This document shows, piece after piece, positions 1 to 7,072 of a stretch of 19,986 nt of DNA (the stretch's first letter is position 1; every line of letters begins with the position of its first letter). Both the position numbers and the translations under genes were made by a program. The DNA is from Candidatus Luteimonas excrementigallinarum (GTDB lineage: Bacteria > Pseudomonadota > Gammaproteobacteria > Xanthomonadales > Xanthomonadaceae), in the NCBI GenBank assembly GCA_019115725.1, contig DXCY01000160.1:1-19986 (forward strand). Direction: 5' to 3'. The notes beneath the pieces are model-generated. The model was not told where the DNA came from and made no database searches. It saw nothing but the letters and a program-made list of their open reading frames with translations.

Positions 1-60
1 ACCCAGAAGGTGCTCACCCATTCCAGCCTGCCGGTGCTGGTGCTGCGCCCGACCGGCTGA
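1..60 (+). CDS. C-terminal end of a universal stress protein (UspA-like), partial
   Basis: Frame 1 is open from the window edge to a TGA at 58-60 and encodes 19 residues, TQKVLTHSSLPVLVLRPTG. The pattern of a short helix (TQKVLTHS) followed by a hydrophobic last strand (PVLVLRP) is the usual end of UspA-fold proteins, where this strand closes the alpha/beta sandwich. The stop is followed 17 bp later by a strong hairpin, as expected for a gene end. The assignment rests on very little sequence, so another alpha/beta protein ending this way cannot be excluded. Confidence 0.6.
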   Translation, partial: TQKVLTHSSLPVLVLRPTG

Positions 61-77
61 TCTCCATCCCGCCGGCG

Positions 78-103
78 CCGGAGCCGCCGCAAGGCGGCTC
101 CGG
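78..103 (+). terminator. Hairpin terminator after the UspA-like gene
   Basis: A perfect 11-bp stem, CCGGAGCCGCC at 78-88 and GGCGGCTCCGG at 93-103, closes on a GCAA tetraloop. Only a weak T-containing tail follows on the plus strand. It lies between two convergent genes (the UspA-like gene and the dehydrogenase), so it may serve both. Confidence 0.6.
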
Positions 104-138
104 TCATTGTGGAGAATGGAAAAGTGCGGTCTATGCGC

Positions 139-915
139 TCAGAAGCCGTAGCGCAGGAATCCGCCGTCCACGGCGATGCACTCGCCGGTGATGTAGGCCG
201 CGGCCGGCAGGCACAGGAACGCGACTGCGGCGGCCACCTCCTCCGGCTCGCCGATGCGGTCCATCGGCGTGCGCAGCAGCACCTCGTCGCGATAATCCGG
301 ATCGGCCAGCGGGCCGGATGTACGCCGGGTGCGGATGTACCACGGCGCCACCGCGTTCACCCGTACGCCTTCGGCGGCCCACTCCACAGCCAGGTTGCGG
401 GTCATCTGGTGCAGCGCGGCCTTGCTCATTCCATAGGGCGCGCCGGTGCGCACGTGGGTCACGCCGGAGACGCTGCCCACGTTGACGATGCTCGATCCCG
501 GGTGCTGGGTCAGCAGCGGGAACGCGTAGCGCGACAGTTCGAACGCGCTGAACAGATTGACCTCGAAAATCTCCCGCCACTCGTCCTCGGCGTATTCGGT
601 GCTGCGCCGCGAGAGATTGCCGCCGGCGTTGTTGACCAGGATGTTGAGCCCTTCGCCCTGGTCTTCCACCCAGTCGAGGATCCCGCGGCGCTGCTCCTCG
701 TCAGCCACGTCGGCAACCAGGGCCTGCACTTCGCCCTGGGGAAATTCATCCAGCAGCTCGTCGCGGGCCAGCTCCAGCGCGTTGCCGTCGCGGGCCACGA
801 TCAGCACGCGGGCACCAAAGCCCAGCAGTTCCCGCGCGATCGCGCGGCCGATGCCGGCGCTGCCGCCGGTGACCAATGCAAGCTGCCCGTCCAGGCGCCA
901 GCGCTGCGGATCCAT
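139..915 (-). CDS. Short-chain dehydrogenase/reductase (SDR), tropinone-reductase-like
   Basis: This 258-residue NAD(P)-dependent oxidoreductase has the full classical SDR pattern. The nucleotide-binding TGGSAGIG is at residues 16-23, NNAG at 95-98, the catalytic serine at S148, and the YxxxK pair at Y161 and K165. The C-terminal substrate loop and the VDGGF motif (249-253) are present. Length and motif spacing are normal for the classical SDR family. The ATG at 915 was chosen because the homologous fold begins just after it (MDPQRWRLDGQLALVTGG); an open frame continues upstream to 1113, but that part would run through the divergent lipoprotein gene and looks like shadow coding. The substrate cannot be read from sequence; TGGSAGIGRAIA followed by an NVGSVSG segment is typical of tropinone-reductase-like SDRs, a label that does not mean alkaloid chemistry here. 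Confidence 0.9.
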   Translation of the reverse strand: MDPQRWRLDGQLALVTGGSAGIGRAIARELLGFGARVLIVARDGNALELARDELLDEFPQGEVQALVADVADEEQRRGILDWVEDQGEGLNILVNNAGGNLSRRSTEYAEDEWREIFEVNLFSAFELSRYAFPLLTQHPGSSIVNVGSVSGVTHVRTGAPYGMSKAALHQMTRNLAVEWAAEGVRVNAVAPWYIRTRRTSGPLADPDYRDEVLLRTPMDRIGEPEEVAAAVAFLCLPAAAYITGECIAVDGGFLRYGF

Positions 916-978
916 CTCTTCACTACCCCGGTTGAAATGACGCCGTAGGATACCCCCTGGCCCCAACAGGAGCGGATC

Positions 979-1104
979 ATGACCCGGACCCTGCCCAGGT
1001 GGCTGGCCGCCGCCACGCTGCTGCTGGCCGCGGCCTGCTCGCCGCCGCCGGAAGCCCCGCCGATCGACGAGCCACCCACGCCCCAGGTCACTGAAGACCC
1101 ATAA
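979..1104 (+). CDS. Tiny lipoprotein, 41 residues
   Basis: A 41-codon gene starts with ATG at 979 behind a good ribosome site (AGGAG at 968-972, six-base spacer). Residues 1-19 form a lipoprotein signal peptide: Arg at 3 and 7, then a hydrophobic LAAATLLLAAA run. Cys20 is the lipidation site (LAAAC). The mature part is only 22 residues, rich in proline and acidic residues (PPPEAPPIDEPPTP). It resembles the short lipoproteins with a bare lipid-attachment site found across proteobacteria, whose roles are mostly unknown. It diverges from the dehydrogenase gene, and a bidirectional hairpin follows 15 bp after the stop. I do not recognise a specific family. Confidence 0.72.
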   Translation: MTRTLPRWLAAATLLLAAACSPPPEAPPIDEPPTPQVTEDP

Positions 1105-1119
1105 CCGCCGCAAACAAAA

Positions 1120-1145
1120 ACGGCCGCCGGATGACCGGCGGCCGT
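1120..1145 (-). terminator. Rho-independent terminator of sppA, probably bidirectional
   Basis: A perfect 11-bp stem, ACGGCCGCCGG at 1120-1130 and CCGGCGGCCGT at 1135-1145, has a four-base loop. On the minus strand it is followed directly by TTTTGTTTG, a classic U-tract, 22 bp after the sppA stop codon. On the plus strand it also lies just after the small lipoprotein gene. Confidence 0.88.
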
Positions 1146-1167
1146 TTCGCGTATCAGGCGCAGGCGC

Positions 1168-3060
1168 TCAGCGGATGTCGCAGAAGCAGTACGCCATGGT
1201 GATCCCCGCCGGCCCGCGGCTGCTGGCCAGGGCGGTTTCGAACAGCTGCACGTGCCGCTCCAGTTCCGGCACCGCCTTGACCATGAGCGAGCGCGCCAGC
1301 GCGCTGTCGCCCAGCAGCATGGCGCCGACCCGGGTGGAAGACAGGCCCTGCAGGAACTGGGCGAAGGCCGAGGGTGCCTTCTCCACGTAGCGCACGCGGT
1401 AATCGTCTTCTTCCAGCTCCGCCAGGCGCGCGGCTTCCGCCAGCGCATCACCCAGGCCGCCCAGCTCGTCCACCAGGCCACGGTCAACGGCCTGCGCGCC
1501 ACTCCACACGCGGCCCCGGGCCACCCTGTCGATGGCTTCAGCAGTCGCGTCACGACCGGCGGCCACCTTGCCCACGAAGTCGGTGTAGATCTTCTCCACG
1601 CTGGACTGGATCAGCCGGCCCACCTCCGGTTCCAGCGGGCGGCTCGGATCGAACGCGCCGGCCAGATGGGTGGTGCCCACGCCGTCGGTATGCACGCCGA
1701 TGCGGTCCAGGCTGCGGGTGAAGTTGGGCAGCATGCCGAACACGCCGATCGACCCGGTGATGGTCGACGGATCGGCGTAGATCCGGTCTGCGTTCATGCT
1801 GATCCAGTAGCCGCCCGAGGCGGCCACCGAGCCCATCGACACCACCACCGGCTTGCCGGCGGCCTTGAGCGCCTGGATCTCGCGGTTGATCTGCTCGGAC
1901 GCATAGGCCGAGCCGCCCGGCGAGTTGACCCGCAGCACCACGGACTTCACGTGCTCGTCTTCCAGCGCCTCGCGCAGCAGGGCCGCGGTGGATTCGCCAC
2001 CGATGCTGCCCGGCGGGCGCTCGCCATCGCTGATCCCGCCTTCGGCCACCACCACCGCCACCTGCGACTGGCGCAGGTTGAGCGTCGGCGCGGCGAGGTC
2101 CACGTGGGCCAGGTAGCCGTCCAGCGAGACGCTGCGGAAGCCGCCCGGCGCGTCCTCGTCAGCCACGCCGCGTTCGGTCAGCAGCGCCTCCACTTCCTGC
2201 CGGGTCAGCAGGCCGTCCACCAGGCCCTGCTGCTCGGCGTAGCGGGCGAAGTCGCCTTCCAGCGCGGCAACGCCGTCGGCCATGCCATCGATGCCGGCCT
2301 CCAGCTGGGCCACGCTCAGCCCGCGCGCCGCGGCGATGTCCGCCAGGTGGCGCTGCCACAGGTCGCTGAGCCAGTACAGGTCGGCTTCCTTGGCTTCCGG
2401 CGAGGCCGCGTTGAGGATGAACGGCTCCACCGCCGACTTGAACTCACCCACCTTGAACACGTGGATGTCCACGCTCAGCTTGTCCTGCAGCGCCTCGCCG
2501 AAGTACGGGCCGTAGCTGGCGAAGCCTTCCAGCATCACCATGCCGCCCATCGGATCGGTATAGACCTCGTCGGCCTGCGCCGCGAGCAGGTAGGCGCCCT
2601 GGCTGTAGGCGGTGCCGTAGGCGACCACCTGCTTGCCCGATTCGCGCAGCGTGCGCAGGGCTGCGGCCACTTCGCGCAGCGTGGCAATGCCCGCGCCCTG
2701 CAGCCCGTCCACGTCCAGATACACCCGCTCGATGCGCTCGTCGTCGCGCGCCGCCTCGATCCCGCGCAGGATGTCGCGCAGCTGCACCTGGGCAGTCGCC
2801 GAGTCACCCATCATCTGGGCCAGCGCGCGCGAAGCGGGATCAACGCTGTACTGCTCGACGATCGCCCCCTGCGGCGCGATCACCAGCGTGGTGCGGTCCA
2901 TCAGCGGGGCGGTCCGGTCGCCCGCGGCCAGGATCGCCAGCACCATGAACAGCAGGGCGAAGAAGATCAGGTTGAAGATCAGGCGCCGGGTGAAGTTCAT
3001 GGCGTCCCAGACGCCCACGAGGACGCGCGCGATGGGACCGCGACGGCGGGGTTCATTCAT
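1168..3060 (-). CDS. sppA: Signal peptide peptidase SppA, 67-kDa type
   Basis: This inner-membrane serine protease degrades signal peptides left after secretion. The 630-residue length fits the long, duplicated proteobacterial SppA (618 residues in E. coli). A cytoplasmic basic N terminus is followed by one membrane anchor (about residues 28-47). The first SppA domain carries the general-base lysine in KVGEFKSAVEPF (K208; E. coli K209). The second carries NSPGGSAYASEQI (379-391) and the nucleophile in SVAASGGYW (S415). The Ser/Lys dyad is therefore intact. The ATG at 3060 has no clear ribosome site; the Met at residue 21 is an alternative that keeps the anchor. It begins 38 bp after the MATE gene on the same strand and may be cotranscribed with it. 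A strong terminator follows. Confidence 0.95.
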   Translation of the reverse strand: MNEPRRRGPIARVLVGVWDAMNFTRRLIFNLIFFALLFMVLAILAAGDRTAPLMDRTTLVIAPQGAIVEQYSVDPASRALAQMMGDSATAQVQLRDILRGIEAARDDERIERVYLDVDGLQGAGIATLREVAAALRTLRESGKQVVAYGTAYSQGAYLLAAQADEVYTDPMGGMVMLEGFASYGPYFGEALQDKLSVDIHVFKVGEFKSAVEPFILNAASPEAKEADLYWLSDLWQRHLADIAAARGLSVAQLEAGIDGMADGVAALEGDFARYAEQQGLVDGLLTRQEVEALLTERGVADEDAPGGFRSVSLDGYLAHVDLAAPTLNLRQSQVAVVVAEGGISDGERPPGSIGGESTAALLREALEDEHVKSVVLRVNSPGGSAYASEQINREIQALKAAGKPVVVSMGSVAASGGYWISMNADRIYADPSTITGSIGVFGMLPNFTRSLDRIGVHTDGVGTTHLAGAFDPSRPLEPEVGRLIQSSVEKIYTDFVGKVAAGRDATAEAIDRVARGRVWSGAQAVDRGLVDELGGLGDALAEAARLAELEEDDYRVRYVEKAPSAFAQFLQGLSSTRVGAMLLGDSALARSLMVKAVPELERHVQLFETALASSRGPAGITMAYCFCDIR

Positions 3061-3098
3061 ATCGTTGGACTCTGGATGCGGCGGATATCGGCGACAGC

Positions 3099-4502
3099 TT
3101 AGCCTGCGACCGCCGCGGAATCATGCGCCGGAGGTAATCCGGGCTGTGGATCGATACGGGCGCTGCGGCGCAGGAACCGCGTGCCCAGCAGCACCGCGGC
3201 CACGGTCAGGCCGGCGATCAGGCCGATCCACATGCCCCGCGGCCCCCAGCCCAGGCCCAGGCCGAGCCACGCGCCCAGCACCATGCCCACCGCCCAATAC
3301 GAGATGGCAGCCAGCACCATCGGCACGCGCGTGTCCTTGAGTCCGCGCAGGGCGCCGGCGGAGAGCACCTGGATGCCGTCGGGGAACTGGTAGGCCGCGG
3401 CCAGCAGCAGCAGCGACGCTGCCAGCGTCGCCACCGCCGCGTCATTGGTGTACAGCCCGGCCAGCGCACTGCCCCCGCCAAACAGCAGGATCGCGCTGCA
3501 GGTCTGGGTGGCCAGGACCACCGCCAGCCCGGCCAGCGCGGTACGGCGCACGCCTTCCCGTCCCAGACCGCTGCCGAGCGCATGCCCCACCCTCACCGTG
3601 GTGGCCTCGGCCACCGCGAACGGCACCATGAAGCACAGCCCCGAGAGATTGATCGCGATCTGGTGCGCGGCCGCTTCGATCGGCCCCAGGCGGCCGATCA
3701 GCAGCGAGGTGGCCACGAACAGGCCGCCCTCCATCGCCACCGTGATCCCGATCGGCAACCCCACCCGCAGCAGCTCACTGATATGGCGGCGGCCGGGCAG
3801 GTCGAAGCGTTCAAACAGGCGCAGCGGCGCGAACCTGCGCGAACGCCACAGGTAAATGAAGAAGGCGATGGCCTGCGCCCACAGCACGATTGCCGACGCC
3901 CAGCCAAGGCCACCGGCGCCCATTTCCGGCACGCCCCAGCCGCCGAACGTCAGCAGGAAGCCGAGCGGGATCAGCAGCACCAGTCCGCCGAAACCGAACA
4001 CCATCGTTGGCAGGGTCCAGTGCAGTCCGTCGCTGAGATAGCGCATGCAGTAGTACAGGGTCAGCGCCGGTACGCCCCAGCGGATCCCGCCCAGGAATGC
4101 CGCCGCGCCCGGCCGGATCTCCTCGGCGATCCCCATCGGCGCCAGCGCGTGCACGCCCAGCGTCATCAGGCCGAACAGCAGTACGCCCAGGATCAGCGCC
4201 AGCCACAGCGCCTGGCGGAACACCGCGCCGATCTCGCCGCGCCGACCGCTGCCGTCCAGCTGCGACACGGTGGGCGGCAGCGCCATCAGCGTGCCCATGG
4301 GGATCATCAGCGGCAGCCAGAACATGGCGGTGCCTACCGAGACCGCGGCCAGGGTATCGGTGCCATGGCGGCCGGCGATCACGCTGTCGACCAGGCCGAT
4401 CAGGCCCGTGGCCACGTGGCCGGCCACCAGCGGACCGGCCAGCACCACGGTGGTGCGCAGCTCGCGGCCAAAGCGCGGCGCAGGAAGGGAATGGATGGAC
4501 AT
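3099..4502 (-). CDS. norM: MATE family multidrug exporter, NorM-like
   Basis: This 467-residue protein is an almost continuous series of hydrophobic segments, consistent with the 12 helices of the MATE fold in two six-helix halves. Family landmarks are visible: an early LAGPLVAGHVATGLIGLVDSV helix, AAHQIAINLSGLCFMVPFAVAEATTVRVG at the start of the second half, and YQFPDGIQVLSAGALRGLKDTRVPM, the conserved segment of bacterial NorM proteins. Such transporters use a Na+ or H+ gradient to export cationic drugs; the substrate here is unknown. The ATG at 4502 was preferred over an in-frame TTG at 4514. No good ribosome site is seen for either. A possible -10 box lies at 4574-4579. SppA follows after 38 bp on the same strand. 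The norM name reflects family similarity, not proven orthology. Confidence 0.88.
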   Translation of the reverse strand: MSIHSLPAPRFGRELRTTVVLAGPLVAGHVATGLIGLVDSVIAGRHGTDTLAAVSVGTAMFWLPLMIPMGTLMALPPTVSQLDGSGRRGEIGAVFRQALWLALILGVLLFGLMTLGVHALAPMGIAEEIRPGAAAFLGGIRWGVPALTLYYCMRYLSDGLHWTLPTMVFGFGGLVLLIPLGFLLTFGGWGVPEMGAGGLGWASAIVLWAQAIAFFIYLWRSRRFAPLRLFERFDLPGRRHISELLRVGLPIGITVAMEGGLFVATSLLIGRLGPIEAAAHQIAINLSGLCFMVPFAVAEATTVRVGHALGSGLGREGVRRTALAGLAVVLATQTCSAILLFGGGSALAGLYTNDAAVATLAASLLLLAAAYQFPDGIQVLSAGALRGLKDTRVPMVLAAISYWAVGMVLGAWLGLGLGWGPRGMWIGLIAGLTVAAVLLGTRFLRRSARIDPQPGLPPAHDSAAVAG

Positions 4503-4573
4503 CGGGAGAGGCAAGCGCGACTGCGGCCGCGTGCCGGGAGCCGGGCGCTGGCGCCGGGTTGCGGCAGCCGCTC

Positions 4574-4579
4574 ATTCTA
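4574..4579 (-). promoter_or_regulatory. Possible -10 element for the MATE gene
   Basis: The minus strand reads TAGAAT, five of six matches to TATAAT, 71 bp upstream of the MATE start and downstream of the DUF3106 stop. No convincing -35 is found at 16-18 bp. The 139-bp gap between the two genes makes a separate promoter plausible. Confidence 0.35.
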
Positions 4580-4641
4580 CCGGCACGAATGACCTCGCGG
4601 TACGGCGGGCGTGGATCACCACGGTGGACCCGGGGGTCCGC

Positions 4642-5280
4642 TCAGGGGCCGACCATCTGCCGCAGCCAGGGGCCGCGATTTTCCGGCGGCGTGGTCAACA
4701 GCACACGGCGCAGCTCGTCGCGCTCGCCCGGAGGCGTGCGCTGGGCCAGCACGCCCAGGTCGGCACGCGCGTCGTCGTCCATCGACAGCAACACCGCCAG
4801 CAGTTCCTCCTGCTGCGGCAGCGGCACCAGGGCGAACAGCGGGTGCAGCGTGGGCCAGTCCAGCCCCAGGTCCGGGCCCAGCGCCCAGCCGTTGCGTTCC
4901 AGCCTATCCAGCTCGGCGAAGGCATCGGCCAGGGCCGCCTGGCGCTCCTCCGGCAGGGCGGCATAGGCCGCAGCGGCGGCGCGCATCCTCGCCTGGGCAG
5001 CCGCCGGCAGCCGGGCCCAGGCCTGCCACGCATCGCGGCGCCCGCGGCGCTCGTCCAGCGGCAGCGCATCCCACTGGCGGGCGCGCTCGCGCAGGGCATC
5101 GCGGGCCTCCGGCGACAGGGCCTGCAACTGTGCATGGCGCCGCTCCAGCCGCTCGCGTTCGGCCTCGGGCAGCGCGTCGGCGTGGGCCTGCAGGGCCGGC
5201 GGCAGCGCCTGCGCCGCTGGCGCCAGCAGGGCAGCGATCAAGAGGATGGCCACGCGACGGCGGGCTTCAGGGAACATCAT
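4642..5280 (-). CDS. DUF3106 exported protein
   Basis: This 212-residue protein has a typical signal peptide (MMFPEARRRVAILLIAALLAPAAQA, cut near residue 25). The mature part is alpha-helical and rich in Ala, Arg, Leu and Trp. It has the repeated short motif of DUF3106 proteins: LSPEARDALRERARQWDALP, then DAWQAWARLPAAAQARMRAAAAAYAALPEERQ, each a Leu-Pro turn followed by an Arg/Trp helix. The function of the family is unknown. The start at 5280 (or the next Met at 5277) overlaps the upstream sigma-like gene by 14 bp behind a GAGGGGCGGG ribosome site, so the two are translationally coupled. Similar pairs of a sigma-like gene and a DUF3106 gene occur in other proteobacteria, which suggests a shared envelope function. 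A GGACCC/GGGTCC hairpin (4626-4639) lies just after the stop but lacks a U-tract. Confidence 0.72.
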   Translation of the reverse strand: MMFPEARRRVAILLIAALLAPAAQALPPALQAHADALPEAERERLERRHAQLQALSPEARDALRERARQWDALPLDERRGRRDAWQAWARLPAAAQARMRAAAAAYAALPEERQAALADAFAELDRLERNGWALGPDLGLDWPTLHPLFALVPLPQQEELLAVLLSMDDDARADLGVLAQRTPPGERDELRRVLLTTPPENRGPWLRQMVGP

Positions 5281-6241
5281 CCCGCCCCTCATCCCCGGCA
5301 TCCTCAACATCGGCCGGCGTTTCCTCGCGCTGCTCGCGCACCACATCTTCCTGCGGCAGCCCCTCGATCTGGTGCACCAGCCAGGCGTGGAACGCGGGCT
5401 CATGCATGGCCGCGTCCTGCGGCTCGGCCGCCAGCAATTCGAAATCCGGATGGGTCAGCAGGGCCAGATCACCCTCCAGCCCGCCCTCCGGCGCCGATCC
5501 GGGCGCCAGCGCCTCGCTGAGGATCCGGTCCGGTCCGCCCCCGGCGCCGGACCGGTCGCCAGCCAGCCACGGCGCGGCCAGCACCCCGGCCACGGTCGCC
5601 AGCACCACTCCGGCCAGGGCCGGCCACAGCCAGCGCGGACGCGGGCTGTCTTCCTCCACTGCGGCGCCTGGCGGGGGCGGCGGCGACCACTGCACGCCCT
5701 GCAATGCGGCATCCCGCAGCTGGGCCAGCATTTCCATGCGCTGTGGGGAAATATCCCGCACGGCCTGCTGGGCAGCGGCTCCCAGCGCCTGCCAGGCTGC
5801 GTCATCCCCGCGGCCCTCCGCATCGCGCGGCAGCGCGCGGCGCAGGGCCATGCGGTAGGTGGGACGGCTCACGCCCAACGCTGCGGCGGCATCGGCCTCC
5901 GACACGTGCGCCACCAGGCGCAGCAGCAGCGCAGCCCGCGGGCCGCGGCCCACCTGGGCCAGGGCCTGGAACTGTTCCGGCCACCGTCCATCCGCCTTGG
6001 GCTCGCGCAGCTGCGGGGTCGCCAGCAGCATCGCCCAGAAGCGGCGCGGCCAGTCGCCAAACGCGGTGCGCGTGGCAACGGTACGGAAAGCCCCCATCGC
6101 TTCGGCCAGCGCCTCCATCCCGGCGGCATCGTCGCCTGCCTGCAGATGCGCGAAAACGGCCGCGCGGCGTTCAACGCCACGCAGGAACGCGGACAGCGCA
6201 GGAGGGGCCGCCGTCTGGTCTGTCACGGGTGGAGCTGGCAT
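5267..6241 (-). CDS. Sigma-70 region-4-like HTH fused to a membrane anchor and C-terminal domain
   Basis: This 324-residue protein has three parts. Residues 20-160 are alpha-helical and include an HTH of sigma region 4 type at about 103-137 (RAALLLRLVAHVSEADAAAALGVS...YRMALRRAL). The motif has the usual shape: response to a Leu-rich helix, then an ADAAAALGVS turn and recognition helix. One transmembrane helix follows (about 204-226, WLWPALAGVVLATVAGVLAA). The C-terminal part holds LLTHPDFELLAAEPQDAA...EPAFHAWL (261-288), which resembles the end of small DUF3619-type membrane proteins. I see no sigma region 2. In related operons sigma factor and small membrane protein are, as far as I recall, separate genes, so this looks like a fusion. 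The start at 6241 is the first in-frame ATG after plausible leader; it has no strong ribosome site. The DUF3106 gene overlaps its end. Confidence 0.6.
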   Translation of the reverse strand: MPAPPVTDQTAAPPALSAFLRGVERRAAVFAHLQAGDDAAGMEALAEAMGAFRTVATRTAFGDWPRRFWAMLLATPQLREPKADGRWPEQFQALAQVGRGPRAALLLRLVAHVSEADAAAALGVSRPTYRMALRRALPRDAEGRGDDAAWQALGAAAQQAVRDISPQRMEMLAQLRDAALQGVQWSPPPPPGAAVEEDSPRPRWLWPALAGVVLATVAGVLAAPWLAGDRSGAGGGPDRILSEALAPGSAPEGGLEGDLALLTHPDFELLAAEPQDAAMHEPAFHAWLVHQIEGLPQEDVVREQREETPADVEDAGDEGRDDVP

Positions 6242-6265
6242 CGGATCAGGTTCATCAGCACGCGC

Positions 6266-6271
6266 ATCATA
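6266..6271 (-). promoter_or_regulatory. Possible -10 element for the sigma-like gene
   Basis: The minus strand reads TATGAT (five of six to consensus) 24 bp upstream of the proposed start, giving a leader of about 18 bases. No -35 match is visible at standard spacing, so an activator or a different sigma factor would be needed. Confidence 0.3.
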
Positions 6272-6361
6272 GCCGTGGGCACGCTGCCGGGGGTGCCTTG
6301 ACTTTTCCGCCTGCCCTGCTGCGTTCGCGGACCCGGCTGGAAAATGTTGTGCACAGCAACG

Positions 6362-6388
6362 AAAAAAAGCCGGCCACGCCGCGCCGGC
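6362..6388 (-). terminator. Minus-strand terminator inside the repeat array
   Basis: A GCCGGC stem (6369-6374 with 6383-6388, eight-base loop) is followed on the minus strand by an unbroken run of seven T (6362-6368). It would stop leftward transcripts from the repeat array before they enter the sigma-like gene. No minus-strand gene is visible between here and 7447, so what it terminates is open. Confidence 0.7.
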
Positions 6389-6537
6389 CCCGGCCTTCAC
6401 ACCATGTGACGGCAATGTTTCACGGCCAACCTATTGATATTGAAAGACAAAACGGGCTTGGCTGTTTTTTCGCCAAACCGCGGAAAGTCGCATGTGTGAA
6501 GGCCTGAACGGTCCAAAACCACGGGTCATGCACAGAC

Positions 6538-6560
6538 TTATCCACAAGACATGTGGATAA
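6538..6560. promoter_or_regulatory. Head-to-head DnaA box pair 1
   Basis: A perfect consensus DnaA box TTATCCACA (6538-6546) and its inverse TGTGGATAA (6552-6560) are separated by five bases. Both match the high-affinity R1-type box used in E. coli oriC. The arrangement could also be read as a 9-bp operator arm pair for another dimeric protein. Confidence 0.75.
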
Positions 6561-6725
6561 CGGGGAATCTCCTTTGCTGGCATGCACTTGCGGCCGAAAC
6601 GTGCCCTCGCTCACAGGATTGGCCTCTAACTGGATCCGCCTCTCGCGCCGGCTTTCCGGCGCGCGTGGTTTCCCACCCGCATGCAGGTGACCGCGCCTGG
6701 CAGGGTTCGACAGACGGATGCGGAC

Positions 6726-6986
6726 TTGACAAAACAAGGTTGTGCACAACGCTCCCGGAACTGTCATATGCAGCTGCCGCGCACGTTCCACCCCGGCGCG
6801 AAGGCGCATTCAATTTTCCCAACCTGCTGAATTTCAAGGAAAAATGTGGTCTGGCCAAATTTTGGCCACATTCAGGAAAGCCGCATGGCCATGCGGCCAA
6901 AGTGCCTCTTCAGGCCTGGCATGCACAGACTTATCCACAAGATGTGTGGATAAGGGCGGATCTCCTTTGCCGACAGCGACTTGCGG
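6726..6986 (+). repeat. DnaA-box module, copy 2
   Basis: The second copy has TTGACA at 6726, TTGTGCACA at 6740-6748, the palindrome GGCCAAA-T-TTTGGCC at 6853-6867, TTCAGGAAAG then GCATG at 6883, DnaA boxes at 6931-6939 and 6945-6953, CCTTTG at 6964 and ACTTGCG at 6979. Offsets between these landmarks equal those in copy 3 (14, 113, 30 and 48 bp), although the filler between TTGTGCACA and the palindrome is largely unrelated. Confidence 0.82.
6931..6953. promoter_or_regulatory. Head-to-head DnaA box pair 2
   Basis: Perfect TTATCCACA (6931-6939) and TGTGGATAA (6945-6953) are separated by five bases, as in pairs 1 and 3. The bases in the spacer differ between copies (AGACA, AGATG, GCTGA), so spacing is kept but not spacer sequence. 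Confidence 0.75.
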
Positions 6987-7072
6987 AATTTCCGCTCCAC
7001 CGACTGCCCGGCGTCTGGAGCACTCCGCTCCGGCGGTTCGTCGGCGGCCACTCATCCGGCCCGGAATGGGGC

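Larger units (their letters stand above)
6347..6593 (+). repeat. DnaA-box module, copy 1
   Basis: This is the first of three diverged copies of a module in the gene-free stretch between the sigma-like gene and priA. It has TTGTGCACA at 6347-6355, AATGTTTCACG at 6414 (shared with copy 3 at the same offset), GCATG at 6490, CACAGACTTATCCACA ending at 6546, the second DnaA box at 6552-6560, CCTTTG at 6571 and ACTTGCG at 6586. Compared with copies 2 and 3 it lacks the TTGACA in front of TTGTGCACA. Its central GGCC palindrome is decayed, and a minus-strand terminator sits just inside its left end. Confidence 0.8.

Noticed and set aside
3096..3101. TAAGCT on the minus strand as -10 box of sppA
   Set aside because: It contains the TAA stop codon of the MATE gene and has no -35 partner; coincidence is the simpler reading.
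1252..3102. 616-codon open frame on the plus strand opposite sppA
   Set aside because: It is antisense to a complete SppA with intact catalytic residues. Its product is His/Arg/Gln-rich without recognisable domains, as expected from the complementary frame of high-GC coding DNA.
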